Part shown: one piece after another, positions 10,101 to 18,068 of the stretch | Numbering within the stretch: the stretch's first letter is position 1 | Layout of the letters: each line of letters opens with the position of its first letter | Origin: Merdimonas faecigallinarum | Lineage (GTDB): Bacteria; Bacillota; Clostridia; Lachnospirales; Lachnospiraceae | NCBI GenBank assembly: GCA_019119285.1 | Contig: DWXJ01000067.1 | Location: forward strand, 1 to 64,000 | Length of the DNA stretch: 64,000 nucleotides | Direction of reading: 5' to 3' | Made by a program: the position numbers and the translations under genes | The notes under the pieces: model-generated | Databases searched by the model: none | Told to the model about the DNA's origin: nothing | Seen by the model: only the letters and a program-made list of their open reading frames with translations

Positions 10101-11044
10101 GTCACTTTGGTTCCCGCTTCGGCGATCACTTCGCCTGTCAGCGGACTTGCCACATCCTCGGCCAGTACATGGCCGCTGATCCGGTTTCTCAGCATCAGCT
10201 TCTTATTAAATTTATATCTTCCTACCTTGGCAAGATCATAACGTCTCGGGTCAAAGAACATGCTGGTGATCAGGCTCTCCGCGCTGTCCACAGCCAGCGG
10301 CTCGCCGGGACGGATCTTCTTATACAGTTCCAGAAGACCTTCCTGGTAGTTCGTGGCCGCGTCTTTCTCAAAGCTTGCCAGGATCTTCGGCTCTTCTCCG
10401 AACAGCTCGATGATCTCCGGATTGGTCCCGATTCCCAGCGCACGGATCAGCACAGTGATCGGTACCTTTCTTGTTCTATCTACTCGTACATAAAAAACGT
10501 CATTGGAATCAGTCTCGTACTCCAGCCATGCGCCGCGGTTCGGGATCACGGTACAGGAAAATAACTTCTTTCCCAGTTTATCGTGCGCGATCGCATAATA
10601 GATTCCGGGAGAACGCACAAGCTGGCTGACGATAACTCGCTCGGCCCCATTGATCACAAAGGTACCGGTGCTTGTCATCAGCGGAAGATCTCCCATAAAG
10701 ATCTCATGCTCATTGATCTCATCCGTTTCTTTATTATGAAGCCTTACTCTTACCTTCAGCGGTGCCGCATATGTTGCATCCCGCTCCTTGCACTCTTCGA
10801 TCGAGTACTTCACATCATCCTCGCACAAGGTAAAGTCAACAAATTCCAGGCTCAGATGACCGCTGTAGTCAGCGATCGGAGAAATATCATCAAATACTTC
10901 TTTTAAACCTTCATCCAGAAACCACTGGTAGGAATCCTTCTGGACTTCGATCAAATTCGGCATCTGAAGCACTTCTTTTTGTCTGGAATAGCTCATGCGT
11001 GAACTCTTTCCGCTTTTGATGGGACGAATTCTGTTTTTCTCCAT
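7175..11044 (-). CDS. rpoB: DNA-directed RNA polymerase subunit beta
   Basis: RpoB, 1289 residues, the catalytic beta subunit of RNA polymerase. The rifampicin pocket reads SSQLSQFMDQNNPLGELTHK followed by RRLSALGPGGL; the residues matching E. coli Asp516, His526 and Ser531 are unchanged, so no classical rifampicin-resistance substitution is visible there. The segment CPIETPEGPNIGLI and the C-terminal GGKAQFGGQRFGEMEVWAL are also typical. The C-terminus has an acidic tail. rpoC follows 14 nt downstream. A promoter lies about 140 nt upstream of the start, after the divergent-looking gap that separates it from the ABC exporter genes. Confidence 0.98.
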   Translation of the reverse strand: MEKNRIRPIKSGKSSRMSYSRQKEVLQMPNLIEVQKDSYQWFLDEGLKEVFDDISPIADYSGHLSLEFVDFTLCEDDVKYSIEECKERDATYAAPLKVRVRLHNKETDEINEHEIFMGDLPLMTSTGTFVINGAERVIVSQLVRSPGIYYAIAHDKLGKKLFSCTVIPNRGAWLEYETDSNDVFYVRVDRTRKVPITVLIRALGIGTNPEIIELFGEEPKILASFEKDAATNYQEGLLELYKKIRPGEPLAVDSAESLITSMFFDPRRYDLAKVGRYKFNKKLMLRNRISGHVLAEDVASPLTGEVIAEAGTKVTRELADQIQNAAVPYVWIARPDEERNIKVLSNMMVDITSIVDVDPKEVGVTELVYYPVLAGILEETAGDVEELKSAIRRDIHDLIPKHITKEDILASINYNIHLEYGLGNDDDIDHLGNRRIRSVGELLQNQYRIGLSRLERVVRERMTTQDLEGISPQSLINIKPVTAAVKEFFGSSQLSQFMDQNNPLGELTHKRRLSALGPGGLSRDRAGFEVRDVHYSHYGRMCPIETPEGPNIGLINSLACYARINQYGFVEAPYRKVDKSDPSNPRVTDEVVYMTADEEDNYHVAQANTPLDAEGHFVHKNVSGRYREETQEYERSMFDYMDVSPKMVFSVATALIPFLQNDDANRALMGSNMQRQAVPLLMTEAPVVGTGMEEKAAVDSGVCVVAEEGGVVERSTSAEITIRQDDGNLKKYKLTKFMRSNQSNCYNQRPVVFKGDRVEAGEVIADGPSTSNGEMALGKNPLIGFMTWEGYNYEDAVLLSERLVQDDVYTSVHIEEYEAEARDTKLGPEEITRDIPGVGDDALKNLDERGIIRIGAEVRAGDILVGKVTPKGETELTAEERLLRAIFGEKAREVRDTSLKVPHGEYGIVVDAKVFTRANGDELSPGVNQAVRIYIAQKRKISVGDKMAGRHGNKGVVSRVLPVEDMPFLPNGRPLDIVLNPLGVPSRMNIGQVLEIHLSLAAKALGFNIATPVFDGADENDIMDTLDLANDYVNLSWEEFEAKHKEELLPEVLQYLSDNREHRKLWKGVPISRDGKVRLRDGRTGEFFDSPVTIGHMHYLKLHHLVDDKIHARSTGPYSLVTQQPLGGKAQFGGQRFGEMEVWALEAYGASYTLQEILTVKSDDVIGRVKTYEAIIKGENIPEPGIPESFKVLLKELQSLGLDVRVLRDDNTEVEIMETVDMGETDFRSLIEGDRKYRQEDNLGEQGYTEQEFQGEELVDVDQEPEEDDYQMEFQETDDFAYDDLSDDE

Positions 11045-11110
11045 ATTGACGTTTCACTCCTCATTTATTTTTTGTCGGGCTGCGAGCCGCCCATAACAGT
11101 TGCAAAAGCT

Positions 11111-11182
11111 GTGGATTTCTATGGTTTTTGCCCGTGTATACAGGGTTTTATGGCATAAGTTTCCACAATAGCGCATTTTTTA
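11111..11182 (-). promoter_or_regulatory. Promoter of rpoBC
   Basis: Minus strand: TTGACA (11111-11106), 18-nt spacer, TATAGT (11187-11182) with an upstream TG that makes an extended -10. The TTGACAAC motif occurs twice in a row. The predicted leader before rpoB is about 130 nt. Confidence 0.7.
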
Positions 11183-11235
11183 CTATAGCACAGGTTGTCA
11201 AGAGTTGTCAACGATTTTTCCTGAGAAAACTTTTC

Positions 11236-13002
11236 TTACGCCGGAGCGAACTGGCTGTTATACAGATTCGCATAAAAGCCGCCCTTTTTCAGAAGTTCTT
11301 CATGCGTACCCTGTTCAATGATATGTCCTTTATCCATCACCAGGATCACATCCGCCGTCTGGATAGTGGACAGCCGGTGGGCCACAATAAAACTGGTCCT
11401 TCCCTTCATCAGCTGCTCAAACGCCCTCTGGATCCGGAGTTCTGTCATGGTATCAATGGATGATGTCGCCTCGTCCAGGATCAGCATCGGCGGCAGACAC
11501 AGCATAATGCGGGCAATGCACAGAAGCTGTTTCTGTCCCTGGGACAGATTCTCCCCGCCTTCTGTGATGACCGTGTCATAGCCCTCCGGCAGCCGCATGA
11601 TAAAGCTGTGGGCATAGGCCTCTTTTGCAGCCGCAATGATCTCTTCCTCCGTAGCATCCGGTTTCCCGTACGCGATATTCTCCCGGATTGTGGCGGATTT
11701 CAGCCAGGTTTCCTGCAGCACCATGCCATAGCTGCTCCGCAGGGATTCCCGGGTCATCTTCCGGATATCGCAGCCATCCACCTGGATGGAACCGGCATTT
11801 ACATCATAGAACCGCATCAGCAGATTGATCAGCGTCGTTTTCCCACAGCCTGTAGGGCCGACAATGGCGATCCTTTGTCCCGGCGATACATGCAGGTTCA
11901 GATTCCGGATCAGCGGAACCTCCGGCGTATAAGAAAATTCCACGTCATTCAGGCTGATCTCTCCCCGGGGATCCGTAAGCTCCGCAGCGTCCGCCGGTTC
12001 CGGCGTCTCCGGCGCCTCCTCCAGAAAGGCAAATACCCGCGCCGCTGAAGCAATGGAATTCTGGAACTCCGTCAGCACACTGGTAATATCGTTAAAGGGC
12101 TTCGTATACTGATTGGTATAACTTAAGAAACTGGAAAGCTGTCCTACCGTCAGCATACTGCCGATCACGCCGAAGCATCCGGCAATGGTCACGCCCGCGT
12201 AGATACAGGAATACATAAACCGGGTGGCCGGATTGGTGATCGAGGAAAAGAACGTCGCTTTCAGGGAATATCCCGAAAGGCGCTCGTTGATCTCCTCAAA
12301 TTCTCTGATAGCCTCTTCCTGATGGCCAAACGCCTGGACCACCTTAATGCCGCCCAGCATTTCATTGGTAAATCCGGTCAGTTCTCCTCTGGTCTCCGAC
12401 TGTTTCTTAAACATGGTAAATGATTTTTTCGAAATAAAATTCGCCACCAGGAAAGACATGGGACTTAGCACCACCACTACCAGTGTGATCCAGGGATTGA
12501 TACTCAGCATAAATCCGATGGTTCCAAGAATGGTAACCGCACTGGTAAAAAACTGGGTAAATCCAAGAAGCAGACCGTCGGAAAACTGATCAATATCCGT
12601 TACGATCCGGCTCATCAGATCTCCGTAGGGATGGCGGTCCACATATGATAACGGAAGCTCCTGGAGATGCTCAAACGCCCGGGTCCGAAGAGACCGCACC
12701 ACCCGGTAAGTGATCAGATTGTTTACATGATTCATGATCCACTGCGCCGCAGCCGTAACGGAAATAGAAACTGCGATACTTGTGATCAGGGCAAATAAGG
12801 TGTGAAAATTCACCAGGTCTTTTCCGGCAATGGCATCCACCGCCCGTCCGGTCAGGATCGGCACATACAGGGTAAGCGCCACAGTCACTGCCGCAAGCAG
12901 GAGGGACAGGATCACCAGATACCAGTATGGACGGATATAACGGAAAATCTTCCGAAGCGTCTGCTGATTTTGCGATTTTACAGATGATGTCTGATCAGGC
13001 AT
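11236..13002 (-). CDS. ABC transporter, ATP-binding/permease half (catalytically competent half of a heterodimer)
   Basis: A 588-residue type IV ABC exporter half: six membrane helices in the first ~330 residues, then a nucleotide-binding domain with Walker A GPTGCGKTT, signature NLSQGQKQ, Walker B LILDEATSSID and switch AHRLST. The Walker B Glu and the switch His are intact. The start overlaps the end of the partner gene by 8 bp, so the two are translationally coupled and probably form a heterodimer of the BmrCD/LmrCD type. The substrate (drug, peptide or lipid) is unknown. Confidence 0.9.
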   Translation of the reverse strand: MPDQTSSVKSQNQQTLRKIFRYIRPYWYLVILSLLLAAVTVALTLYVPILTGRAVDAIAGKDLVNFHTLFALITSIAVSISVTAAAQWIMNHVNNLITYRVVRSLRTRAFEHLQELPLSYVDRHPYGDLMSRIVTDIDQFSDGLLLGFTQFFTSAVTILGTIGFMLSINPWITLVVVVLSPMSFLVANFISKKSFTMFKKQSETRGELTGFTNEMLGGIKVVQAFGHQEEAIREFEEINERLSGYSLKATFFSSITNPATRFMYSCIYAGVTIAGCFGVIGSMLTVGQLSSFLSYTNQYTKPFNDITSVLTEFQNSIASAARVFAFLEEAPETPEPADAAELTDPRGEISLNDVEFSYTPEVPLIRNLNLHVSPGQRIAIVGPTGCGKTTLINLLMRFYDVNAGSIQVDGCDIRKMTRESLRSSYGMVLQETWLKSATIRENIAYGKPDATEEEIIAAAKEAYAHSFIMRLPEGYDTVITEGGENLSQGQKQLLCIARIMLCLPPMLILDEATSSIDTMTELRIQRAFEQLMKGRTSFIVAHRLSTIQTADVILVMDKGHIIEQGTHEELLKKGGFYANLYNSQFAPA

Positions 13003-14782
13003 TTGCTGACTCCTCCTTTCCTTTCGATGCTGCTTGATCCGCCGGCAGGTCTCCGGCAGACTGGGACGCGCAGATTTCCCGGTAGACCGGGCATGACCCC
13101 AGAAGCTCCGTGTGGGTGCCGCATCCGGCCAGTCTTCCGTCTTCCAGCACCAGGATCTTGTCCGCGTTCTGAACCGCCGATACCCGCTGGGAGATCAGAA
13201 AGACCGTACTTGCTCCCGTGTCTCTTTTCAGCGCGCTCCGAAGCTTTGCGTCCGTGGCAAAGTCAAGGGCCGATGCGCTGTCGTCCAGGATCAGGATCTT
13301 CGGCCTCCCCACCAGCGCTCTTGCAATGGTCAGGCGCTGGCGCTGTCCGCCGGACAGATTGGAGCCTCCCTGCTGGATGGACAGATCCAGCCCCTTTTCT
13401 TTGGCATCTACAAACTCTCTGGCCTGGGCCGTATCAAGAGCCCGGTAAATCTCTTCATCCGAAGCATTTCGTTTGCCCCACTGCATATTTTGCCGGAGAG
13501 TCCCCGAAAAAAGAGCCGCTTTCTGCGGCACGATGCCGATGTGCCGCCGGATGGACGCAGGATTTAAGTTCTTGATCTCCTGGCCGAACAGCCGGATGGA
13601 GCCCTTCCCGATATCATAAAATCTGGGAATAAGATTCGCCAGAGTGGACTTGCCCGAGCCGGTTCCGCCGATGATGCCGATCGTCTCACCCGGCATGGCA
13701 GAAAATGTCAGGTCATGGAGCACTTCGCTTTGCGCGCCGGCATACGAGAAGCTGACATGATCAAATTCCACAGCCGGGACTTCCGCTCCTGCAGGCGCCG
13801 GCACAGAAAGTTCTTTTCCTTCCGCCGATATGGAGGGCTTCACCTCAAAGATGGTGTTCACACGGGACAGGCTTGCCATGGCCCGGGACAACAGGATGAT
13901 CAGATTCGCAAGTTTCACCAGCTCCGTCAGGATCTGGGACATATAGTTGATCAGCGCGATCAGCTGGCCCTGGGACAGCTCTCCGGCATCAACCCGATGC
14001 CCTCCGTAATACAGGATGGCAATGATCCCCAGGTTAATGATCACATAAGTAAGCGGATTTAAAAGCGCGGAGATTTTTCCCACAAACACCTGTCTCTGAT
14101 AAAAATCCTTTGTTTCCTCACGGAACCTGTCTTTTTCCGATTCCTGTCTGGAAAAAGCCCGGATCACACGGATACCCAGCAGATTTTCCCGGGTGCTTAA
14201 AAGGATCTTGTCCAGCTGTTTCTGCACTTTTTTATATAACGGCATGCTAAAAAGCAGGATGGCAAACACCACCACAAGAAGCGCCGGGATCGTAACCGCA
14301 AAAGGCACGGCCGCCTTCACATCCACAGTAAACGCCATGACCATCGCGCCAATCACCACAAAAGGAGAACGAAGGAAGAGACGCAGAAACATGTTGACTC
14401 CGTTCTGCACCTGATTAATGTCCACTGTCATCCGGTTGATCAAAGTAGAAGTTCCGATCGCGTCAATCTCCTGAAAGGACAGCCGGTTGATATGGGCGAA
14501 CAGATCCCGCCGGATCATCTTACCGGTAGAAATGGCCGATTTGGCCGCAAAATACTGGGCAGTCAGGGAAAAGGAGAATCCCACCACGCCAAGAAGCACC
14601 AGAAGCGCGCCCATCTTCCAGAGATACGCCGGCTGATTTCCGGCGACACCCACGTCGATCATCTGCGCGACCACCAGGGGCACAAACAACTCAAAGGTGG
14701 CTTCCAGCATTTTAAAAAGCGGCGCCAGCACAGTGATGACGGGATGATATTTTAAATATCCCAACAAGCGTTTCATAAACAA
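12995..14782 (-). CDS. ABC transporter, ATP-binding/permease half (degenerate ATPase site)
   Basis: A 595-residue ABC exporter half with six membrane helices followed by the nucleotide-binding domain: Walker A GGTGSGKST, signature NLSGGQRQR, Walker B LILDDSASALD and switch ISQRVSAV. The catalytic Glu after Walker B is Asp and the switch-loop His is Gln. This is the classic degenerate-site pattern of heterodimeric exporters, where the partner supplies the hydrolysing site. It is first in a two-gene operon inserted between rplL and rpoB. The start has GGAGG upstream, and an extended -10-like TGTTAAAAT lies about 40 nt before it. Confidence 0.9.
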   Translation of the reverse strand: MFMKRLLGYLKYHPVITVLAPLFKMLEATFELFVPLVVAQMIDVGVAGNQPAYLWKMGALLVLLGVVGFSFSLTAQYFAAKSAISTGKMIRRDLFAHINRLSFQEIDAIGTSTLINRMTVDINQVQNGVNMFLRLFLRSPFVVIGAMVMAFTVDVKAAVPFAVTIPALLVVVFAILLFSMPLYKKVQKQLDKILLSTRENLLGIRVIRAFSRQESEKDRFREETKDFYQRQVFVGKISALLNPLTYVIINLGIIAILYYGGHRVDAGELSQGQLIALINYMSQILTELVKLANLIILLSRAMASLSRVNTIFEVKPSISAEGKELSVPAPAGAEVPAVEFDHVSFSYAGAQSEVLHDLTFSAMPGETIGIIGGTGSGKSTLANLIPRFYDIGKGSIRLFGQEIKNLNPASIRRHIGIVPQKAALFSGTLRQNMQWGKRNASDEEIYRALDTAQAREFVDAKEKGLDLSIQQGGSNLSGGQRQRLTIARALVGRPKILILDDSASALDFATDAKLRSALKRDTGASTVFLISQRVSAVQNADKILVLEDGRLAGCGTHTELLGSCPVYREICASQSAGDLPADQAASKGKEESANA

Positions 14783-14858
14783 GCATTCCTCCAGATAAAA
14801 ATTAATTATTCTATTTTAACATATCCTTTCCCAGAACGCCATAGGTCTCCTGACGCAA

Positions 14859-14892
14859 AAGACCCCCGCGGGAAATCCCGCGGGGGTCTTCA
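14859..14892 (-). terminator. Terminator after rplL
   Basis: A GC-rich hairpin, GACCCCCGCGGG paired with CCCGCGGGGGTC, followed on the minus strand by TTTTGCG. It separates rplJL from the ABC exporter genes. Confidence 0.85.
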
Positions 14893-14916
14893 TTACAATC
14901 TTACAAAGGACTGCAA

Positions 14917-15294
14917 TTATTTCATGTTAACTTCTGCGCCCTCAGCCTCAAGTTTAGCCTTGATCTCCTCAGCCTCTGCCTTGGATACGCCTTCCTTAAC
15001 TGTCTTCGGAGCCTCGTCTACGAGAGCCTTAGCTTCCTTCAGTCCAAGACCTGTGATCTCACGAACAACCTTGATAACTTTAACCTTGGATGCTCCAGCG
15101 GATACAAGCTCTACATCGAACTCATCCTTCTCTTCTGCTGCTGCAGCTCCGTCTCCGGCTGCTGCTGCAACTACAACGCCTGCTGCTGCAGATACGCCAA
15201 ACTCTTCTTCACAAGCTTTTACGAGCTCATTTAACTCTAATACAGATAACTCTTTGATAGCATCAATAAATTCTGCTGTTGTCATTTTTGCCAT
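14917..15294 (-). CDS. rplL: Ribosomal protein L7/L12 (bL12)
   Basis: bL12, 125 residues: an N-terminal dimerisation domain (TTAEFIDAIKELSVLELNEL), an Ala/Gly-rich hinge (about residues 36-55) and the C-terminal factor-binding domain with VIKVVREITGLGLKEAKALV. It forms the ribosomal stalk with L10 and recruits translation GTPases. I start it at 15294, where GGAGG is 8 nt upstream; earlier in-frame ATGs have no such site. It follows rplJ by about 80 nt and shares its leader-controlled transcript. Confidence 0.97.
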   Translation of the reverse strand: MAKMTTAEFIDAIKELSVLELNELVKACEEEFGVSAAAGVVVAAAAGDGAAAAEEKDEFDVELVSAGASKVKVIKVVREITGLGLKEAKALVDEAPKTVKEGVSKAEAEEIKAKLEAEGAEVNMK

Positions 15295-15376
15295 TTTATT
15301 TTCCTCCATTTTATTATTTTCATTGAATCTCCCCTGTCTCATGCCCGGGGAACAGCTTTAAGAAGCTTTCTTCAGG

Positions 15377-15970
15377 CTACTCTGCAGCCGGTGCTTCTTC
15401 TGCTGCAGGTGCTTCCTCTGCAGCCGGTGCCTCTTCGGCCGGTGCTTCTGCAGCTTCTTCTGCAGGAGCTGCTTCGCAGTTTTCTGCGCCGCCCTGTTCT
15501 GCGATCTGGTTGAGAACGCGTGCCAGATTTGTGATCGGGGACTGCAGGCTTCCAAGCAGCTTGGACAGCAGTTCTTCTCTGGACGGGATCTTGGACAGTT
15601 CTGTCAGTCCGTTTACGTCATAGAGAGTTCCTTCAACCACACCTGCTTTTAACTCCAGGGCTTTTGCGTCTTTTGCAAATTTGCACAGGATTCTTGCCGG
15701 AGCCGTTGCGTCATCTTTTGAAATAGCGATCGCGCTCGGGCCTTCCAGATGCTCTTCCAGAGCAGCAAAATCTGTTCCTTCAAAAGCTCTCTTCATCATG
15801 GTGTTTTTGCAGACCTTGTAGATGATCCCGGCTTCTCTCATCTGCTTACGCAGTTCTGTATCCTGCGCAACAGTCAGTCCGCGGTAGTCTACCAGCACAA
15901 CGCTTGCCGCATCTTTCACGTCTTCTGCAATAGCCTGTACGATTGGTTGTTTTAATTCCACTTTTGCCAC
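15377..15970 (-). CDS. rplJ: Ribosomal protein L10 (uL10)
   Basis: uL10, 197 residues. The N-terminus (KQPIVQAIAEDVKDAASVVLVDYRGLTV) binds 23S rRNA with L11, and the C-terminal part carries bL12 dimers. The last ~30 residues are an Ala/Glu/Pro repeat (EEAPAAEEAPAAE), longer than in most L10 proteins and encoded by imperfect 15-nt repeats. The gene is preceded by an L10 leader RNA and an AAGGAGG site, and rplL follows. Confidence 0.97.
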   Translation of the reverse strand: MAKVELKQPIVQAIAEDVKDAASVVLVDYRGLTVAQDTELRKQMREAGIIYKVCKNTMMKRAFEGTDFAALEEHLEGPSAIAISKDDATAPARILCKFAKDAKALELKAGVVEGTLYDVNGLTELSKIPSREELLSKLLGSLQSPITNLARVLNQIAEQGGAENCEAAPAEEAAEAPAEEAPAAEEAPAAEEAPAAE

Positions 15971-16017
15971 GAATGGTATACCTCCTTGTAAGATTTTTGA
16001 CTGCTTCTAAGGAAATA

Positions 16018-16138
16018 TAAGAAGCCTCTGCGCCATAAGACACAGAGGCATTGTAAATTCATCACTCGAATCTAACTCTCCTCGGCAGGCGTATCTCTAC
16101 TTACGCTTACGCACCTGCTGTCTTCGGCAGTCTTTATT
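16018..16138 (-). ncRNA. L10 leader (ribosomal protein autoregulatory RNA) with attenuator
   Basis: The minus-strand transcript contains the conserved L10-leader core: GACTGCCGAAGACAGCAGGT, a stem region, then CGCCTGCCGAGGAGAG. After it comes a hairpin GCCTCTGTGTC...GCAGAGGC with a U-rich tail, which can act as an attenuator. In this known family the L10-L12 complex binds the leader and represses rplJL. It lies between the rplJ promoter and the rplJ start. Confidence 0.9.
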
Positions 16139-16139
16139 A

Positions 16140-16168
16140 AAAATATCACACTCTTTTTCGTATGTCAA
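16140..16168 (-). promoter_or_regulatory. Promoter of rplJL
   Basis: Minus strand: TTGACA (16168-16163), 17-nt spacer, TATTTT (16145-16140) preceded by TGA (extended -10). Transcription would start just before the L10 leader. Confidence 0.75.
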
Positions 16169-16191
16169 CTGTTTCTTTCCAGAATCGCGCA

Positions 16192-16758
16192 TTATTTCAG
16201 GAATCCGAAACTTCTGATAATATACGGCTCCTTCGCCTTTCCTCCGCAGATGGAGAAGAACGCGATGATCCTGCACACGAACAGTACCACCAGGAAGATT
16301 CCTGTGATAATCGGTATCACGATCGTCCAGATAAAGACCAGCGTCACGATAGCCGTCAGTGTGGTGATAACCTCAAACTTCAGAGCCTGTCTTACATGGA
16401 ACATGGCATACTCGGACTTGCTTCCTGCCAGCAGGGCAATAATGATCCCGATGGTTCCGGTCAGATAAGCAACCATCGCGAACACCTTGTTATCAGAAAT
16501 GTCCTTTGCGTCGAACTGTGCGGTATGATCATAAGGATCCACAGGCTGATAATATTGCTGCTGGTACTGCTGCTGATACTGCTGTTGATACTGCTGCTGG
16601 TACTGCTGTCCCTGATCCGCAGTCTCGCCTGCGTTTCCTGCAGTATTTCCCGCTGTGTTTGCCTCCTGGTTTGCTGCTGTTTCCATCTTGCTTCCGCATT
16701 TTGCGCAGAAAGAAGCGTTATCGTTTACTTCTGCCCCGCAATTCTGACATATTTTCAT
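16192..16758 (-). CDS. Zinc-ribbon membrane protein with Gln/Tyr repeats
   Basis: A 188-residue protein. The N-terminus is a zinc ribbon (CQNCGAEVNDNASFCAKCG). A low-complexity linker has about five QQQY units. Then come three hydrophobic segments (around AMVAYLTGTIGIIIALLAG, TTLTAIVTLVFIW and PIITGIFLVVLFVCRII). The C-terminal part resembles the DUF4870 type of small membrane protein. Function is unknown. The start at 16758 has AAGGAG 8 nt upstream. It interrupts the usual rplA-rplJ adjacency and seems to be a separate unit after the rplA terminator. Confidence 0.8.
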   Translation of the reverse strand: MKICQNCGAEVNDNASFCAKCGSKMETAANQEANTAGNTAGNAGETADQGQQYQQQYQQQYQQQYQQQYYQPVDPYDHTAQFDAKDISDNKVFAMVAYLTGTIGIIIALLAGSKSEYAMFHVRQALKFEVITTLTAIVTLVFIWTIVIPIITGIFLVVLFVCRIIAFFSICGGKAKEPYIIRSFGFLK

Positions 16759-16781
16759 AATTATTACTCCTTTTCGCAAAA

Positions 16782-16808
16782 GGAGTACCGGATACCCGAT
16801 ACTCCTCA
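16782..16808 (-). terminator. Terminator after rplA
   Basis: On the minus strand AGGAGTATCGGGT pairs with ACTCCT-side bases (GGAGTA/TACTCC with inner pairs), followed by TTTTGCG. It ends the rplKA unit and overlaps the region upstream of the zinc-ribbon gene. Confidence 0.65.
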
Positions 16809-16838
16809 TTTATCATTCTATTATGGATCTGTGACCGA

Positions 16839-17531
16839 TTAAACCAATTTCATCGGGTTGATCTTCACACTTGGTCCCATAGTGGAAGTCAATACCACGC
16901 TCTTCAGGAACTGGCCCTTTACAGCGGCCGGTCTTGCCTTATTGATCGCATCGATCAGCGTCTGGAAGTTGTCCGTAAGTTGTTCTTCGGTAAAGGATGC
17001 TTTACCTACTGGCACATGGATAATGTTTGTTTTATCAAGTCTGTACTCGATCTTACCGGCTTTGATCTCTTCGATCGCTTTTGTAACGTCCATGGTTACA
17101 GTTCCGGCTTTCGGGTTCGGCATCAGACCCTTTGGTCCAAGCACACGTCCGAGACGTCCAACAACACCCATCATGTCCGGTGTAGCTACTACTACGTCGA
17201 ACTCGAACCAGTTTTCGTTCTGGATCTTCGGGATCAGTTCATCTCCGCCTACATAATCAGCTCCGGCTGCCTTTGCTTCCTCTGCCTTTGCGTCTTTTGC
17301 AAATACGAGGATACGTACCTTCTTACCAGTACCGTGCGGCAGTACAACTGCGCCACGGATCTGCTGGTCAGCGTGACGTCCGTCACATCCGGTTCTGATA
17401 TGAGCCTCGATGGTCTCATCAAATTTTGCTGTTGCGGTCTTTTTAACAAGTGATACTGCATCTGATACATCGTAGAGTGTTGCTCTGTCGATCGCCTTCG
17501 CAGCTTCAACGTATTTCTTTCCTCTTTTCAT
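16839..17531 (-). CDS. rplA: Ribosomal protein L1 (uL1)
   Basis: uL1, 230 residues, beginning MKRGKKYVEAAKAID. It contains the conserved central region GADYVGGDELIPKIQ and the signature MPNPKAGTVTMDV. It binds the L1 stalk of 23S rRNA and is a translational repressor of its own operon in many bacteria. The start at 17531 has AAGGAGG upstream; an ATG 14 codons earlier would overlap a conserved leader structure and has no site. That leader resembles one upstream of rplK and may be an L1 target. Confidence 0.97.
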   Translation of the reverse strand: MKRGKKYVEAAKAIDRATLYDVSDAVSLVKKTATAKFDETIEAHIRTGCDGRHADQQIRGAVVLPHGTGKKVRILVFAKDAKAEEAKAAGADYVGGDELIPKIQNENWFEFDVVVATPDMMGVVGRLGRVLGPKGLMPNPKAGTVTMDVTKAIEEIKAGKIEYRLDKTNIIHVPVGKASFTEEQLTDNFQTLIDAINKARPAAVKGQFLKSVVLTSTMGPSVKINPMKLV

Positions 17532-17540
17532 TTCATTAAC

Positions 17541-17573
17541 CTCCTTGTGGTAATGTCGGGATAACCCTCCCAC
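17541..17573 (-). promoter_or_regulatory. L1-binding-like leader hairpin before rplA
   Basis: Minus strand: GTGG-GA-GGG-TTAT-CCC-GACATTA-CCAC, followed at once by AAGGAGG. The lower stem (GTGG/CCAC), asymmetric internal loop (GA opposite GACATTA) and upper stem (GGG/CCC) match the layout of ribosomal L1 target sites. The same architecture precedes rplK. Confidence 0.55.
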
Positions 17574-17587
17574 TGTCTGCTAAAACT

Positions 17588-18013
17588 CTATTCCTCTACT
17601 TTTACACCCATGGAACGGCAGGTTCCTGCGATCATGCTCATTGCTGCTTCCAGGTTTGCCGCATTCAGGTCTGGCATCTTGGTCTCTGCGATCTCCTGAA
17701 GCTGTGCCTTAGTGATCGTAGCAACCTTTGTCTTGTTCGGAACACCGGAACCGGATTTGATCTTACATGCCTTCTTGATCAAAACTGCTGCCGGAGGAGT
17801 CTTTGTGATAAAGCTGAAACTTCTGTCATTATAAACAGTGATAACAACAGGGATGATCAGATCTCCCTGATCTGCTGTTCTGGCGTTGAACTGCTTTGTA
17901 AATTCAACGATATTTACACCGTGCTGACCAAGTGCAGGTCCAACCGGTGGTGCCGGAGTTGCTTTTCCGGCAGGAATCTGTAATTTGATATAACCTTCTA
18001 CTTTTTTTGCCAT
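17588..18013 (-). CDS. rplK: Ribosomal protein L11 (uL11)
   Basis: uL11, 141 residues, with the hallmark N-terminal segment IPAGKATPAPPVGPALGQHG and the RNA-binding C-terminal domain ending in AGTCRSMGV. It binds the GTPase-associated centre of 23S rRNA. Two ATGs are in frame; the second (18013) lies 8 nt after AAGGAGG and gives the usual family length, so I use it. It lies about 55 nt downstream of nusG. Confidence 0.97.
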   Translation of the reverse strand: MAKKVEGYIKLQIPAGKATPAPPVGPALGQHGVNIVEFTKQFNARTADQGDLIIPVVITVYNDRSFSFITKTPPAAVLIKKACKIKSGSGVPNKTKVATITKAQLQEIAETKMPDLNAANLEAAMSMIAGTCRSMGVKVEE

Positions 18014-18021
18014 TTTCATTA

Positions 18022-18062
18022 CCTCCTTGTGGTGCTTTCGGGACGTCCCGCGCCCCTCCCAC
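18022..18062 (-). promoter_or_regulatory. L1-binding-like leader hairpin before rplK
   Basis: Minus strand: GTGG-GA-GGGGCG-loop-CGTCCC-GAAAGCA-CCAC, followed by AAGGAGG. The architecture equals the element before rplA: same lower stem, same GA/GA-type asymmetric loop, but a longer upper stem. It would place the ribosome binding site under control of L1. Confidence 0.55.
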
Positions 18063-18068
18063 GTTTTC

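Noticed and set aside
9188..10564. A 458-codon open frame on the plus strand
   Set aside because: It is antisense to the conserved body of rpoB and mirrors its codon usage.
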